A stretch of DNA of 64,000 bases from Rotaria macrura. Lineage: Eukaryota; Rotifera; Eurotatoria; Philodinida; Philodinidae. A program made the position numbers and the translations under genes. The DNA lies in NCBI GenBank assembly GCA_900239685.1, contig OENT01000082.1, forward strand, positions 1 through 64,000, in the 5' to 3' direction. The notes below the pieces were generated by a model, which was given only the letters and a program-made list of their open reading frames with translations, did no database searches and was not told the origin of the DNA. Below are positions 43,034 to 54,572 of this stretch, one piece after another (position 1 is the first letter of the stretch; every line of letters begins with the position of its first letter).

Positions 43034-43940
43034 CAGCGCTGGGCAAAAGTTTAGGACATTTTTTCTCGTCGATTTCTCGAACGATGCGCGATTAAGATCC
43101 GATTTAAAACGTGATATGCATAGTATGAAAGACGGGCTATAAGATGCACTATGGGAGTTGACTAGATCTGTTCGTCTGTTTTTCTCAAAAATCAGCACAA
43201 GATTTTTGCATGAAAAAGTGCTTTTTTCATTTTTTGTATTTCACTTTTCCTAATCGAGAGATTTTTGCCAAAAAACTTCAAACCCCAGTTGATCGATAGG
43301 AAATTTTCCAAGCTATTCATTGCTGGAATGACCTCCAACTGTTGACCCTATTTTCGCTCCCTAAAATCCGTTTTACTTAAAACCTCCGTAAAACTACATA
43401 CAAGACTGGCTTATTCGGTCAAACTGTATTCTATCTGAATGTGTCATACATCAAACGAAAGAGTGTAAAAAACTGCATCAGATGTTGCATTTGAAGTTGC
43501 AAAATAATCAGGTTTTCTTCTATGTTTTCATAGAATCAAGTTTTGAAAAAAATGGTACCTCTGGCTTTTTAAAAATTTCACTGCAATAAACATTTTTTTC
43601 CATTTTTTAAACTAGCCACCTAAGTACAGCACAAAATTCTGTGCAAGAACATGTGTTTTTCGCATCGGCCCATAGTCGGATCTGAGAGAGCCGGACCCAA
43701 AACCAGTTTCTTATTTCGCAAGATGTCGCGTTTTCTCAACATATTTCAGTGCGGAAAGGATTTTACTTATAATCTTGTGCTGATTTTTGAGAAAAACAGA
43801 CGAACAGATCTAGTCAACTCCCATAGTGCATCTTATAGCCCGTCTTTCATACTATGCATATCACGTTTTAAGTCGGATCTTAATCGCGCATCGTTCGAGA
43901 AATCGACGAGAAAAAAGTCCTAAACTTTTGTCCAGCGCTG
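43034..43940. mobile_element. Tc1/mariner-like non-autonomous element with 170-bp TIRs
   Basis: Terminal inverted repeats lie at 43034-43203 and 43771-43940. They are nearly identical (a few substitutions and a one-base indel) and begin CAGCGCTGG(G/A)CAAAAGTTT. Both ends are flanked by TA (43032-43033 and 43941-43942), the Tc1/mariner target duplication. The 567-base interior has no transposase frame. The frames at 43013-43198 and 43651-43923 are the two arms read through and are not genes. The high arm identity suggests fairly recent mobility. Confidence 0.88.
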
Positions 43941-43942
43941 TA

Positions 43943-45014
43943 GTAGTTTTAAGAATCTTTTTCAATTTTTGCTGTTGATAAACAAAATACGTACCTGCAT
44001 TAGAAATTGTACGAAATATTTTCACATACAAAAGCAAGCATGTCATATTTGTTTTGTACATGTTTACATTTATAAATCAAATTAGTAGTCAGATTATTTT
44101 TGATTTCAGTCCAGTTATATCACTACGCGTAGATGATGAATGATGAAAAACTAGAAGGCAACATTTTCATGTGCTCTATACGGACTGAAAATAATTCGGT
44201 TGTATTAGTTCAACACTGAAAAATGATCTATTCGTTAAAATTAGTAATTAGCCGTTTCACAAGTTTTGTCAAAAACTCAGATTCTCGTAAAAATTAAACG
44301 TTTGTTTTTACAGTACTAGAGACCTATCAAAATTATAAATTAACATAGAAGTTCATGATTTGCTCGTAATATGTTATCGACAATTATAGAATACGGACGT
44401 TACGAAATATTCGATGACGGTTTCGTATTCACAGATAGAGACAGTCGATAGATCAATCTAATGAATTTTAAAATATTTTCAAAAGTCTCCACCGAAATAG
44501 ACATTTTTTACTATTTGATATTTTAATTATATAAAGTCAATTTTTCTACTTGTAGTCAGTAGATTCTTTATTAAGCGTGGAAAATTACTTTTAACAAAAA
44601 TTCTGCTGTGTTGAAAGCTTTGAAATATTCCAAGATTGATTCGAATGATGTATGAATCAAATTTTCAAACGCGTGCATGCTATCCAATTTTTATTGTTTA
44701 GTATTTGCGATAGGTCCTAAGTAAAGTGAAAAGAAATGATAAACTAATTTCAGAACTTTCGGCACACCGTTTACTTCACGTGTTTTTTCATGCTATCGAA
44801 ATTTCCTGTTTCGACTTAAACTTGCGTCCAAAGAGCGAATTAAAGTGAAGTTAGTTCTCTTGTCTATGCTAAGATACAATCGAATATTCATCAATACATT
44901 ACATATCGAACTCTGTTTTCATTTAGAGTTTAAATATTTCTATTGCTTTAGACTTCTCAATTTCAATGTTTTTATTTTTAAACAAGATTTACTTTTTATA
45001 TGAATTCTTTCTAG
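43943..45014. other. Intergenic, no supported gene
   Basis: AT-rich sequence between the mariner-like element and the next gene. Nothing else is seen. Confidence 0.4.
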
Positions 45015-46580
45015 ATAAATAGACATGGAAGAAGAACAGAAAATATCTCTTCATACTGTTTCAAGTACTGGAACAGAATCAAAAGAACAACTTGAGAGAA
45101 GCAACGTACTTGATCATACACAATTACTATCGAATTCACAAAATTGCGTAACAAATAAAGACATATCTAATGAACCAGAAAAGCATAACATACTTGAAGA
45201 CATTCGTTCGAATAGCACATACTCACAACTTACGACTGAATCTAAACCAGAAATAAAACTCACTGATAAAAATCGAGAAAATTCCACACTACCAAATATT
45301 CCAATGCATGTACATTACCAAGATACATCATTTGATGAAAAAAATGTCAGTTATCGTAGTTTTTCAAATACTACGAAAAAATCTACCGAACCTGTCATAA
45401 TATCGAATAAAAGATCTGAACCTACAGTAGCAAGTGCAATACAAAAGGTTCTCAATAAAGTTATACCGATTAGTACAACTGAGACAGATTCCGACGATGA
45501 TGGAGAAGAACAACAGAAATTAGCTGCGGCTAAAAAATTACTTTTTCCGGATGCAGTTGCAACATCGTTCTCTGAAATATCTGAAACATTAAGAAATGAG
45601 CGACGGCAAGAATTTTGTCCGATTTATCAAGATGAAACGCCGGAACAGATAGCGTTACGTTTACAAAAACGAAAACCTGTCGGTAGTCTCCTTGCAAAAC
45701 GCATTCGCTTTGATGATTTAAAACGTAAACGAGAAGAAGAAGAAAGAAAAGCACAAACAAAATTTCGCTATGGTCCATACGGTCCAATATATACAAATCC
45801 ACAATCACAACAATCATTTGCGAATCCCTACGAACAATATTATGCAGCTGTACAAAATCAATATCAACAGGTATTCTCTTCTACAGTAGAATGTTTCCCT
45901 GATCATCTGAATACAGTGAAAGAAATCGATAGATAATTTACAAGATGAACGCCTCCAATAATACCTTCTGATACCGGTGATTCTTTTTTTCTGTTTCTTT
46001 TCAAAAATTCTAATGTGACAGCGTTTATCTAAATGAGTATTTCTGTCTAAATAGATTTTCAGTTAAAAATGACCTATGCATATACCAATGGAACGCTGAA
46101 TAAATTAAATGTTTTTGAATCAGAATACCATAGAATATCTAAAGGAAAAAAGTACTATTGATATCACTATAGAATCAAGTATTATAGAATCGTGCGAGAG
46201 AAAAATAAACATTTCTACACCAAACAATAAGGGAGGCGCCGAGACTTGTGTGCTTGTTAATAGACTTACATCGTAAAATTTTGTTATTATTATTTTAGAT
46301 GGTAAACGTGACTCGTGCTCAACAAGAACATAGTGGTTTCTGGCCAGACTACAATCAACAATCGCCAACTCAAAACAATGATCGCATAGTACAAAATGCC
46401 ATGCAGCAACAAGTACAACCTTATACATATCCTTACACAGCGATGTATTCGAATAATATGATAGATATGAATAAAAATACTGCGTCATCATATATATCTG
46501 CTGATCCAATTTCCTATTACAATCATATTACACAGCCACCACCGCCACCACCACCACCTGATGAACCTTATCCGTATTGA
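45015..46580 (+). CDS. Disordered Lys/Glu- and Pro-rich protein, unrecognised; ATG at 45025
   Basis: I do not recognise this gene. Two exons, 45025-45870 and 46299-46580, join in phase 0 to give 375 residues. The first 130 or so residues are Ser/Thr/Glu-rich and look disordered. Then come a short helical motif (VASAIQKVLNKVIPI), an acidic patch (ETDSDDDGEEQQ), and the most conserved-looking block, DETPEQIALRLQKRKPVGSL followed by AKRIRFDDLKRKREEEE. A Tyr/Gln/Asn-rich part contains FRYGPYGPIY. The C-terminus has an eight-Pro run and ends DEPYPY. The lysine-rich block suggests a nuclear or RNA-binding role, but this is only inference. If the intron is retained the protein ends after 303 residues. 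Bases 45015-45024 are a 10-base leader after a tttctag acceptor. Confidence 0.7.
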
Positions 46581-47745
46581 ATAATCGTATTTTTTTTCTT
46601 GTTTTTTGATATAACAGGCTTGTTTTCGAAAAAAAGAAACACATAAACACAAATTGCGGCAGAAATTTTATTTTTTTATCAAGAGAACACGTTTTCTCAC
46701 TTTTTGTAGATTATTAAACATCAGGAAATTGAAAGTGAAATCGTACGGAAATTTAACCCTTCGATTATTTATCGGAAAATTCATTCGTAATAAGTACTCG
46801 GAAATTAACGAACTTGATCTACTCCCAACTCATTTGAATTCATACTTTTCTATGTTGCCAAGAAATTGATTTATTGTTTACTATTGACTTAACACGAAAA
46901 AAAAAATCGAAAGAAATTTCATCGTGAATATGACGTAAGTTGCATTATCAATAATGTCGGACAATGTCGACTACAAAGTTAGACGAACCATCTTTTCAGA
47001 AGTAATTACTAAGCAGGAAGAGAAATAATGAATGACTAAATAAGAAATCAATCACATTAATAATGAGTAGTATCGAACTGAATAGATCCAATGATACCAC
47101 TTCATCCATCACTGATATCAGGTTCATGTTGATTGATAAACACGACAGTATCCATGTGGTTCAGCAGTAGCCTATCATGAAGATTCATAGCAGAAACGAA
47201 GACGTGATTATGACTGATGATCATTTTGTACTTTAGTTTATTATAAGCACAATCAAAAGTTATCTCTTACCTGTTCATAAGAAGTATTCATGCTATTTCA
47301 ACTCATCCCAATAACAACAATCTGTGCTTTCTGCCGCATTGACGTCGACAGTAGACATAAAGTTGATTAAAATATTCAAAATTAAATCAATTCGTGAATA
47401 TGAAAATATTTCTCTCGATTGTTTCTTATTTTAGAATCCTACGTTAAGTGCATTCAAATTACCAATCATTTCATGTATATAATGCACATATGAATTGCTC
47501 CATTCTATCCTTACAAAACTTTTAATAGTATAGCTTATATATTATAATTACAAGGTTCTGCACAGTTTAATCCATGACATTTATTCGAGCAAAGTTCGTT
47601 CGTTTTTCTAGATTGATTGCTTTACGTTAGTGCACGTTTGCACTGTTGTTTATACCTACAACTCAATTTTCTCTTTCGATTATCGTTACGCTTGGATAAA
47701 GACGCCGGTTAAGTAGCGATACAAAAGTAAACCATTCTATTCATC
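46581..47745. other. Intergenic, no supported gene
   Basis: AT-rich; a tttttctag acceptor-like site at about 47603-47611 lies some 130 bases before the ACMSD ATG and could end a 5' UTR intron. Nothing else is seen. Confidence 0.4.
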
Positions 47746-49124
47746 ATGGATCTTTCAGCCCCATTGGCTCGTATTGATATACACACCCACATTTTGCCGC
47801 GTGCATTAAGTGCCAATGCTCAAAAATATATTGAACTAAGACCAAATGCCGAAGATGATCTCAGATTAGACATGTTCAAAGATGGAAAATTTTTTCGAAC
47901 TATTGAACCGAACTGCTTCGATGTAAACGTCCGTCTTCGGGAAATGGATGAAAATAACATTTCTATGCAAGTTCTTTCAACAATACCAGTTTTATTTAAT
48001 TATGCATCAAAAAATCATGAAGAAATTCTTAAACTTTCATGTGAATTGAATGATCATATATCATCTATCTGTCGAGAACATCCAACGCGTTTCATTGGTC
48101 TCGGTACAATTCCATTGCAAGCACCACAATTAGCCATTGATGAACTTCGTCGATGTATTAATGAGTTAGGTTTAAAAGGCGTACAAATCGGTACACATGT
48201 TAACGATTGGAATTTAGATAATGCAGAACTCGATGCATTTTGGTGTGAAGCTGAAAAACTTGATGCGTGCGTGTTTATTCATCCATGGGATATGCCAACA
48301 ACTGAACGTTTGGAAGCTTATTGGATGCCATGGTTATGTGGGTAAGATAGTATGTTTCTCAAGGAGTGATTGTTCATATGATGGAAATCTGTAGAATGCC
48401 TTTTGAAACGACGTCGGCCATATGTTCTGTTTTGATGGGTGGCGTCTTAGAAAAATATCCAAAACTTCAATTAGCATTTGCTCATGGTACGTATGCTCAT
48501 TCATAAGAAATCGACATTATATTGTAATCGTTTGTTTGTGGAATAAGCACGATCTAAGAGAAATATCCAAATAAAGAAATAACGATTCAGACAGCTCTTC
48601 GTTATGCCGATCAAATGTGAATGAAGTTTAGTTGTTGAACATATGAGAGATTTTATTGTTGAATTGTGAAAAGATAAAGTGGAAGAAGGAATGGTATTAG
48701 AATGTTTCACTTGATGGATCTTAGTTTGATTAGCAATACTACTTCTCTCCTACAAAACATGGTAATAATGTCAGGCTCACATTTATAGTTCTTTTAAATT
48801 CTAGGTGGTGGTTCATTTCCATTCACTATGGGCCGTATTGATCATGGACATCAATGTCGACCAGATTTATGTGCATATAAAAATAAAAATCTGCCGTCCT
48901 CTTATATTGGGCGATTTTCGGTTGATTCACTTGTTCATGATTCTCGTGCATTAAAATATCTCGTTGAAACCATGAACGAAAATTGCATTATGCTTGGTTC
49001 AGATTGTCCATTTCCTCTGGGTGAAAGTAAACCAGGTGAATTGATCATGAAAACTTTTAGCAATGATTTAGAACTGTGTAAAAAACTGCTAAACAGTAAT
49101 GCGAAACGTTTTTTTAAAATTTAG
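47746..49124 (+). CDS. ACMSD: 2-amino-3-carboxymuconate-6-semialdehyde decarboxylase
   Basis: A zinc-dependent amidohydrolase-superfamily decarboxylase of the kynurenine pathway. It turns ACMS into aminomuconate semialdehyde and so diverts tryptophan carbon away from quinolinate and NAD. Three exons (47746-48341, 48395-48486, 48805-49124) give 335 residues; human ACMSD has 336. Metal ligands are visible: His13 and His15 in DIHTH, His179 in IHPWD and Asp296 in LGSDCPFPLGE. His229 (FAHGGG) is the catalytic His, and Arg51 (KFFRTI) matches the substrate-binding Arg. Other family motifs are STIPVLFNYA, GLGTIPLQAP, GVQIGTHVN and MPFETTSAICSVLMGGV. All ligands are present, so it should be active. 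The enzyme is cytosolic. Confidence 0.96.
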
Positions 49125-49908
49125 TCTTCGACTAATTTGATATTAGATGATCATCAAAATAATTAGTAGACATATTTTGATTGCGTTTCTTTTTAATTTT
49201 ATATAAATAAAACACACCGTTGCTAGCAAATCAAGCCAATAAAAAGCAAGTTTATATAAAACTGTAGCCAATCTTAGTTGCATGTTTCTACCGATTTTAT
49301 CAGGTTGCAGTTATTTGAATTAAATAAAAAGAGATCATCAAAGTTTTGTTTCATTTAAATTTTCCGAATTCCTTCTTTGATCTTTCACTGGCTATTCAAA
49401 CAGATCTTAAAGGTTATTCGTCGGGTGTGTTGTAAGCTAAAAAGTCTTGAACAACTTTAAGGTATATCATAATTAAACGTATGCATCACATTTGCCAAGC
49501 TTCAAGATAATGATGCAAGGAAACAAACAATGTACTCTATTACACCACTGCTGAATGTGCAGTAAAGCGCAATATTCTATCTAATTCAAATGACTCATGA
49601 GACTGAATCAGAGCTGTCCAAGAAATCAAGCATTGATTTAACAAAAAACGACTAATCACAATATTTCAAAATATAGTGAACCTTTAGCTTTTTTGGAATA
49701 TCACGATGGAACAAAGATAGTTAGAAACCTGCAATTTTTACTGTTTAACGCGAAAATGTGAGCACAATACAAAAACCTTACCGTGATATCTGGAGTAGAT
49801 CATGTTAAAATAGGTGAGTGTTGCTGTCAATTTTGTTCAGAGTTATTCTAGAAACTTTTCTATGTGAATAATTAATTTTACCATATGACGTGGATTGCCA
49901 AGATGTTT
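49125..49908. other. ACMSD 3' flank, no supported gene
   Basis: An AATAAA-type signal (ataaataaaac) lies at about 49203-49213. Nothing else is seen. Confidence 0.45.
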
Positions 49909-49916
49909 CTCTGCAG

Positions 49917-50289
49917 TAGGGATGTAACAATACCATTTGAAGACACCTAAAGATTGCCAATTTTCAAAATGAAGATCTACCAATACCAACCAATCAATAC
50001 TTTGTTTCACTTATAACCAACGAACTTAGCTTTATCTTATAGAAGAATATAAAATATCAATACCAACAGAAAAGATCCCCAGTATTGGTGAGTATTGATA
50101 AAAAAACTGTAGTTTTCACCAATACTGGGGATCTTTTCTGTTGGTATTGGTATTTTAATTCTCCTATCAGATAGACCTAAGTTCGTTGATTACAAGTGAT
50201 AGAAAGTATTGGCTGGTTGGTATTGGTAGATCTTCATTATGAAAATTGGCAATCTTTAGACGTCTTCAAAAGGTATTATTACATCCCTA
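49917..50289. mobile_element. hAT-like foldback MITE
   Basis: Two arms of about 175 bases (49917-50091 and 50116-50289) are about 90% reverse complementary with a 24-base loop, so nearly the whole element folds into a hairpin. The ends start TAGGGATGTAA. The flanking octamers ctctgcag (49909-49916) and ctctgtag (50290-50297) match at 7 of 8 positions, an 8-bp target duplication typical of hAT elements. There is no coding capacity. The innermost arms (agatccccagtattggtga and its complement) are perfectly matched. Confidence 0.85.
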
Positions 50290-50469
50290 CTCTGTAGTTT
50301 TACACAAAACTGATTCTTCTAGTTTATTCCGTTTAGGAGTTATTAGTGTTTTATTAAAGATTTTGAAATCGGTCAGCTGATCACTAGTTACTTTAAATAA
50401 TATTTAGTTTTGTGGATTCTTTGGTTGGCCGTCATGGTGTCGAAAGTAGAAATGCTGAAAGAAGGAAGT

Positions 50470-50499
50470 GGAAAAATATCGAAAGGAAAAATGTCGAAA
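50470..50499 (-). repeat. 15-bp minisatellite units (two copies), inverted relative to 51205
   Basis: ggaaaaatatcgaaa is followed by ggaaaaatgtcgaaa, the reverse complement of the unit at 51205-51279. Degenerate copies continue to the left, to about 50440. Confidence 0.65.
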
Positions 50500-50564
50500 A
50501 ATTATATTGACATGAAACATTGTCAATTCATATTTTAAAGAGTTGGAAATATATAGTGAATGTT

Positions 50565-50915
50565 TTATTGTATGAAATTAAGTTGAAATTTTAACAGTGA
50601 GAAAAATTTTACAAAATAAAAAAACAAAATAAAAAATTTTATTTTTTTACGAACTGCACGAACCTCAAGTTTTTCTTTTTCTGGTAGATGACTATGATTG
50701 TCAACAGTTTTCATCAATAGATTAGTAGAATTAGTATGAATTTTAGGTGCACAATCATTAATAGTGCATATTTGATGCCTAGTAGTTGTTGTTACTGCTT
50801 TATTCATTTTTAAAGTATATTCATCGCCAACTAGTAGAGGTTTTTCTGTATTTGAATTTATAAAAGAAATAGCTCTAGATTTTGCTAGAATTTCACCAGT
50901 TAAATTAGGAAAGCT
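50565..50915 (-). pseudogene. FLYWCH-type zinc-finger fragment
   Basis: An open frame between stops at 50918 and 50565 carries a FLYWCH-like domain: ISFINSNTEKPLLVGDEYT, a Thr-rich linker, then Cys-Thr-Ile-Asn-Asp-Cys (ICTINDC), APKIHTN, and TVDNHSHLPEKEK with the paired His residues. The C2H2 zinc pattern (C-x4-C ... H-x-H) is intact. The W usually found before the first Cys is replaced (RHQIC). After the domain the frame runs into a Lys/Phe-rich low-complexity end. No initiator or partner exon is seen. FLYWCH domains often accompany MULE transposases, so a transposon remnant is likely, though a single-domain gene started at Met within the frame (50807) cannot be excluded. Confidence 0.55.
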
Positions 50916-51204
50916 TCAGTCATGATAGTGCAAGCTTAGTTATATAATAATTCCTTGTTCAACTCTTTTATTTTACTGTTATCAATCGTTAGTCATCCCT
51001 ATCAATACTGGCTAAAATTCTACACTAGTAAAATCATAAGGAAAAACAATGAAGTAAATGTGATTAGGATCGCCATGTACTTGAGACATGATTATTTTTT
51101 TATTTTTCACTTTCTACATTTTCCACTTTAATATGCCCAGGAGGATCATTCCGACCGTTGGATCCGATCAGATTCGGTATTGGATTCATTCATCTGGGTG
51201 TACG

Positions 51205-51279
51205 TTTCGACATTTTTCCTTTCGGCATTTTTCCTTTCGACATTATTCCTTTCGATATTTTTCCTTTCGACATTTTTCC
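51205..51279 (+). repeat. 15-bp minisatellite, five copies
   Basis: The unit tttcgacatttttcc is repeated five times with single-base changes (cggcat, cattat, cgatat). Reading frames through it are repeats of Phe-Arg-His-Phe-Ser and are not genes. Confidence 0.85.
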
Positions 51280-52635
51280 AGCATACCGATTCTTCTACGC
51301 TTCTATTAAGGGTGATTTTCAAATTTCGTGACTGTATAATCATAAGTAAATAGATTCTGAAACTTGTATTTTATTCTATGCGAAGCTTTTAGTGTTAGAT
51401 TTGCTATTTTTCATATCTTGTTTTTCGCAAGTCAAATTGTTTCAAAATTAACAACGAATAAAGTAGAACAGCCGGCTCTGCTTATATCAACAAAGAAACA
51501 TGTTGACAAATGATTCCATATATTAAAGTATATAGTTCGTTCCAGAAAGGTTTCTAGAATGCCTCTGAAAAAAATCTTACCGATTTGACCAAAATCAAGT
51601 CTAAATCACTCAATAAAATTTTATTTTTCCCATATTTTTCTTCCAAACAGTAAAAAGAAGCAGGTTTTTAACTATTTTTGTGCTAACAGTAATTCTCGTA
51701 TTTGAACAACTATAGGCAACAACATTTCCTAGATAAGATTCTTTTCTAATACGAAAGCTTATAGAGTTAGTTGCTCTTTAGTGATAACGCATTATTTTGA
51801 GAAAATATTTTTCTAAGATCTCGAAGAAAAATATTAACTAATAAGATGACTCAATGAGGAATAAGCATCGAGTTTTTTGAAAAATTGTACCAGATCTATC
51901 ATCCTTTGAAATCTTGATAGCACTATTATTATGATTGTGAATCTGTGAAGTAGAAAGAAAGGAAAATAAAACCTTAACACGAATTCTAATCAAGATATCA
52001 AAAGCTCATGTACATTTATAGTTTTCGTTGAGATCGAAAAGTTCTTTTAATTCTTATTCCTGCGAAGTTTTTGAGTAAATCCTAGATTTCAGAATTGAAA
52101 CAGTAAAAAGAATTACAAAGATGCTTTCCATGTGTCCTAAAATAAAAACAAGTCTGCAATAAATTCTTATACTACTTCAATAGATTCTATGTTATGGCAA
52201 AAAAATGAATCGTTTTTCGCTCGCCAGTAAAAAAAAGAAAAAGGAGATGTTTTCCAAAGTCGTTTTCTAGTTATCCATCATGTTATCTATTTTTATCTTC
52301 CTTCTTTCATCACGTGAAATCTACATTTCATCTTAAGTGTTACTGTGCATTGGATGTCATCACTTGAAAATTTCTCTTCGATACCATAGATGCCTTTAAT
52401 CTAATACAAGTACTGTCATCATGCATCGATCTCTCCTACACACGATAGAGTATGAGAAAAAAAAACAAAAAAACTACATATTGCATTTTTATGTGCATAA
52501 GTCCAAATAAAATATCGTATCATCTCAGAGTTGGTAAGTATCATCAGTGTTTTATCTTGACTACAATAAGTAATATGAAGAAAGATATCGTTGCTTTTTC
52601 TTAAGAGAAATTTCACTGGCATTGATATAGTTACA
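51280..52635. other. Intergenic, no supported gene
   Basis: AT-rich. A ttttcttaag acceptor-like site at about 52595-52604 precedes the secreted-protein gene by some 30 bases. Confidence 0.4.
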
Positions 52636-53069
52636 ATGAAGAACTATTTATTTTTGTGTTTTGTACTAACACTTTTCGCTATGGTAGTCCTGGCACGAAC
52701 AGAAAGTGAAAATACTGATTTTGATATTGGTAATTATAGTTCTATTTCATATCGTACATTCATACCGGCCGTAATACAAGAATAGTTTTTATTTAGATCG
52801 TGAAAAAGCAGTCGAATTTTTGAAGAGAACATTGTTTCATCCTGGCAAAACTAAATGTGAAGAGCAAAAACGGGAAGCTTCAGAAAAATATGAAGAACGT
52901 TGTGAACCAAGCGTCAATAAATTGACTGGATCGCGCTACTGTAAGTTTGATGTATACGCTTTTTTCTTCCGTCAACTAACGTTATATTGTTTGACATTAT
53001 CAAGGTCCTGATATCAAAACATGGGATGCCTTTAAAAATTATGAAATAGGCAGTGGTATAGGTCGATAA
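52636..53069 (+). CDS. Small secreted protein with three Cys in the mature part, unrecognised
   Basis: I do not recognise this gene. Three exons (52636-52729, 52797-52940, 53005-53069) join in phase across 67- and 64-base GT-AG introns to give 100 residues. A signal peptide is clear: MKNYLFLCFVLTLFAMVVLA, cleaved near Ala20. The mature chain is short, charged and helical-looking: DREKAVEFLKRTLFHPGKTK, then a Glu/Lys-rich stretch with Cys (CEEQKREASEKYEERC), SVNKLTGSRYC and a C-terminal NYEIGSGIGR. Three Cys in the mature protein leave one unpaired if a single disulfide forms. Read without splicing, the first frame ends after 49 codons, but codon phase, splice signals and the Cys-containing continuation favour the spliced model. 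Confidence 0.65.
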
Positions 53070-54572
53070 ACAAAAACAACTTACTACTTTGTGAACGAGT
53101 CACCTTCTAGTATTCATGTGAAAACAACAGAGAAATGATTTTGTTGTCTTCAATATTGATAAATAAACCCCTTCTACCTTTGTCTGTTTGTACCATATAC
53201 ACTATGAATCAAACAAACAGCAAAACAGATGAATTCTTGCACTTGAACTTTGAATCTTCGGTAAAAGATTGAGTTATCTATTCTTAGTAGTTATGAAATC
53301 TATATTTTCGATAATTAACATACGGCTAAAGAACAAATCACTGGATATAGAATTCTTGATGTAAGATTTTGCAAATAAACAGATGAAAATTGTTTGTTTT
53401 TCGCATGGATCAACATAAATCATCTGCTGTGGCAAACATAATCGTAAAAAATTAGGATAAATGTTCTGTTGATAGATTAATAAATTAATATCAGAATGTA
53501 AAGACAAAAATCTGTTAATATCTGTCAGTTGAAAATCATGCAAAACTAGAGACGCGACTCGTTCTCTATTGCAAATGATCATCGAAGATATTGAAAATCA
53601 AGAAAACAAAAAGCATTGGAATACTTATGTTTTCAATGCAATCAGATCTTTTTTGCGGAATCTACTTATGTGATGTATCATGATGCTGATTAATATTGTG
53701 TGTATTTTGTTTTGCTCATTCGTCAGTATATATACAATCGTCAAAGAATTCCAATCACCATTGACATCGATTGACGTATAAAATCAGTATTTTACCATGG
53801 GTAGTGTCACAAATATGATTGCTTGCCTCCTCTGTAAAAAAACTCGAGATTTCATAGATAAAACAAGTAGTAGCGAAAATCAGGCAGATCATGTAAGATC
53901 TTTCTTCTTTGCCTATATTTTGCAAAACAGATTCATGTGGGTAGTCACCAAGTGAAACACAAACGTTCAATCGTTTCAACATCTTTCTTTTTATATATTA
54001 TAAGAAGTTTCTTTTCTTTGTAAAATAATATCGATATGTTTGATGGACATAAACCAATCGAAGAATACTATTTCTATAAGATCATGAACTGATTCATATT
54101 TCTTCATCAATCCATCATCTAAAAAATGGTCGTTTGAAAATGATCGAATACATATATCGAGGTGATATGATTTCAACTTGATCTTGTGAATTTTTTTTCT
54201 GAGGTTGTTGGATGATACTCATCTTTCGAAAAAGAATGTGATCTGATGACATGTTTATGAAAGGAAGCAAAAGCTATTACGATAGCGCAAAAACTTGACA
54301 ATAAACAATTTTCAACAACATCGTGGCATTGTCATACAGATTCTACTGAAATAATGAGTTGCATCTCGTTGACAATCAATATTGAATTATTCCATGGTGA
54401 GTTCGATACATATTTCTCCCTACACTACCATAAATGTATCGAATTAGATCATTAAATATCATTTTTTGTACTCTTCGATGTACCAGCAAAGTTGTTTAAT
54501 AAAAACTATAACGAAAAATAAACACGTCAATACATGTCTAGATCGCTTGAATAGGTCTAGACTCTAGAGAAG
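53070..54572. other. Intergenic, no supported gene
   Basis: Minus frames at 53274-53582, 53755-53982 and 53991-54176 lack domains, starts in context or splice partners. Confidence 0.35.

Noticed and set aside
43651-43923. 90-codon frame and its partner at 43013-43198
   Set aside because: Both read through the terminal inverted repeats of the mariner-like element and encode the same nonsense sequence.
51088-51309. Plus frame with repeated Phe-Arg-His-Phe-Ser
   Set aside because: It is a translation of the 15-bp minisatellite.
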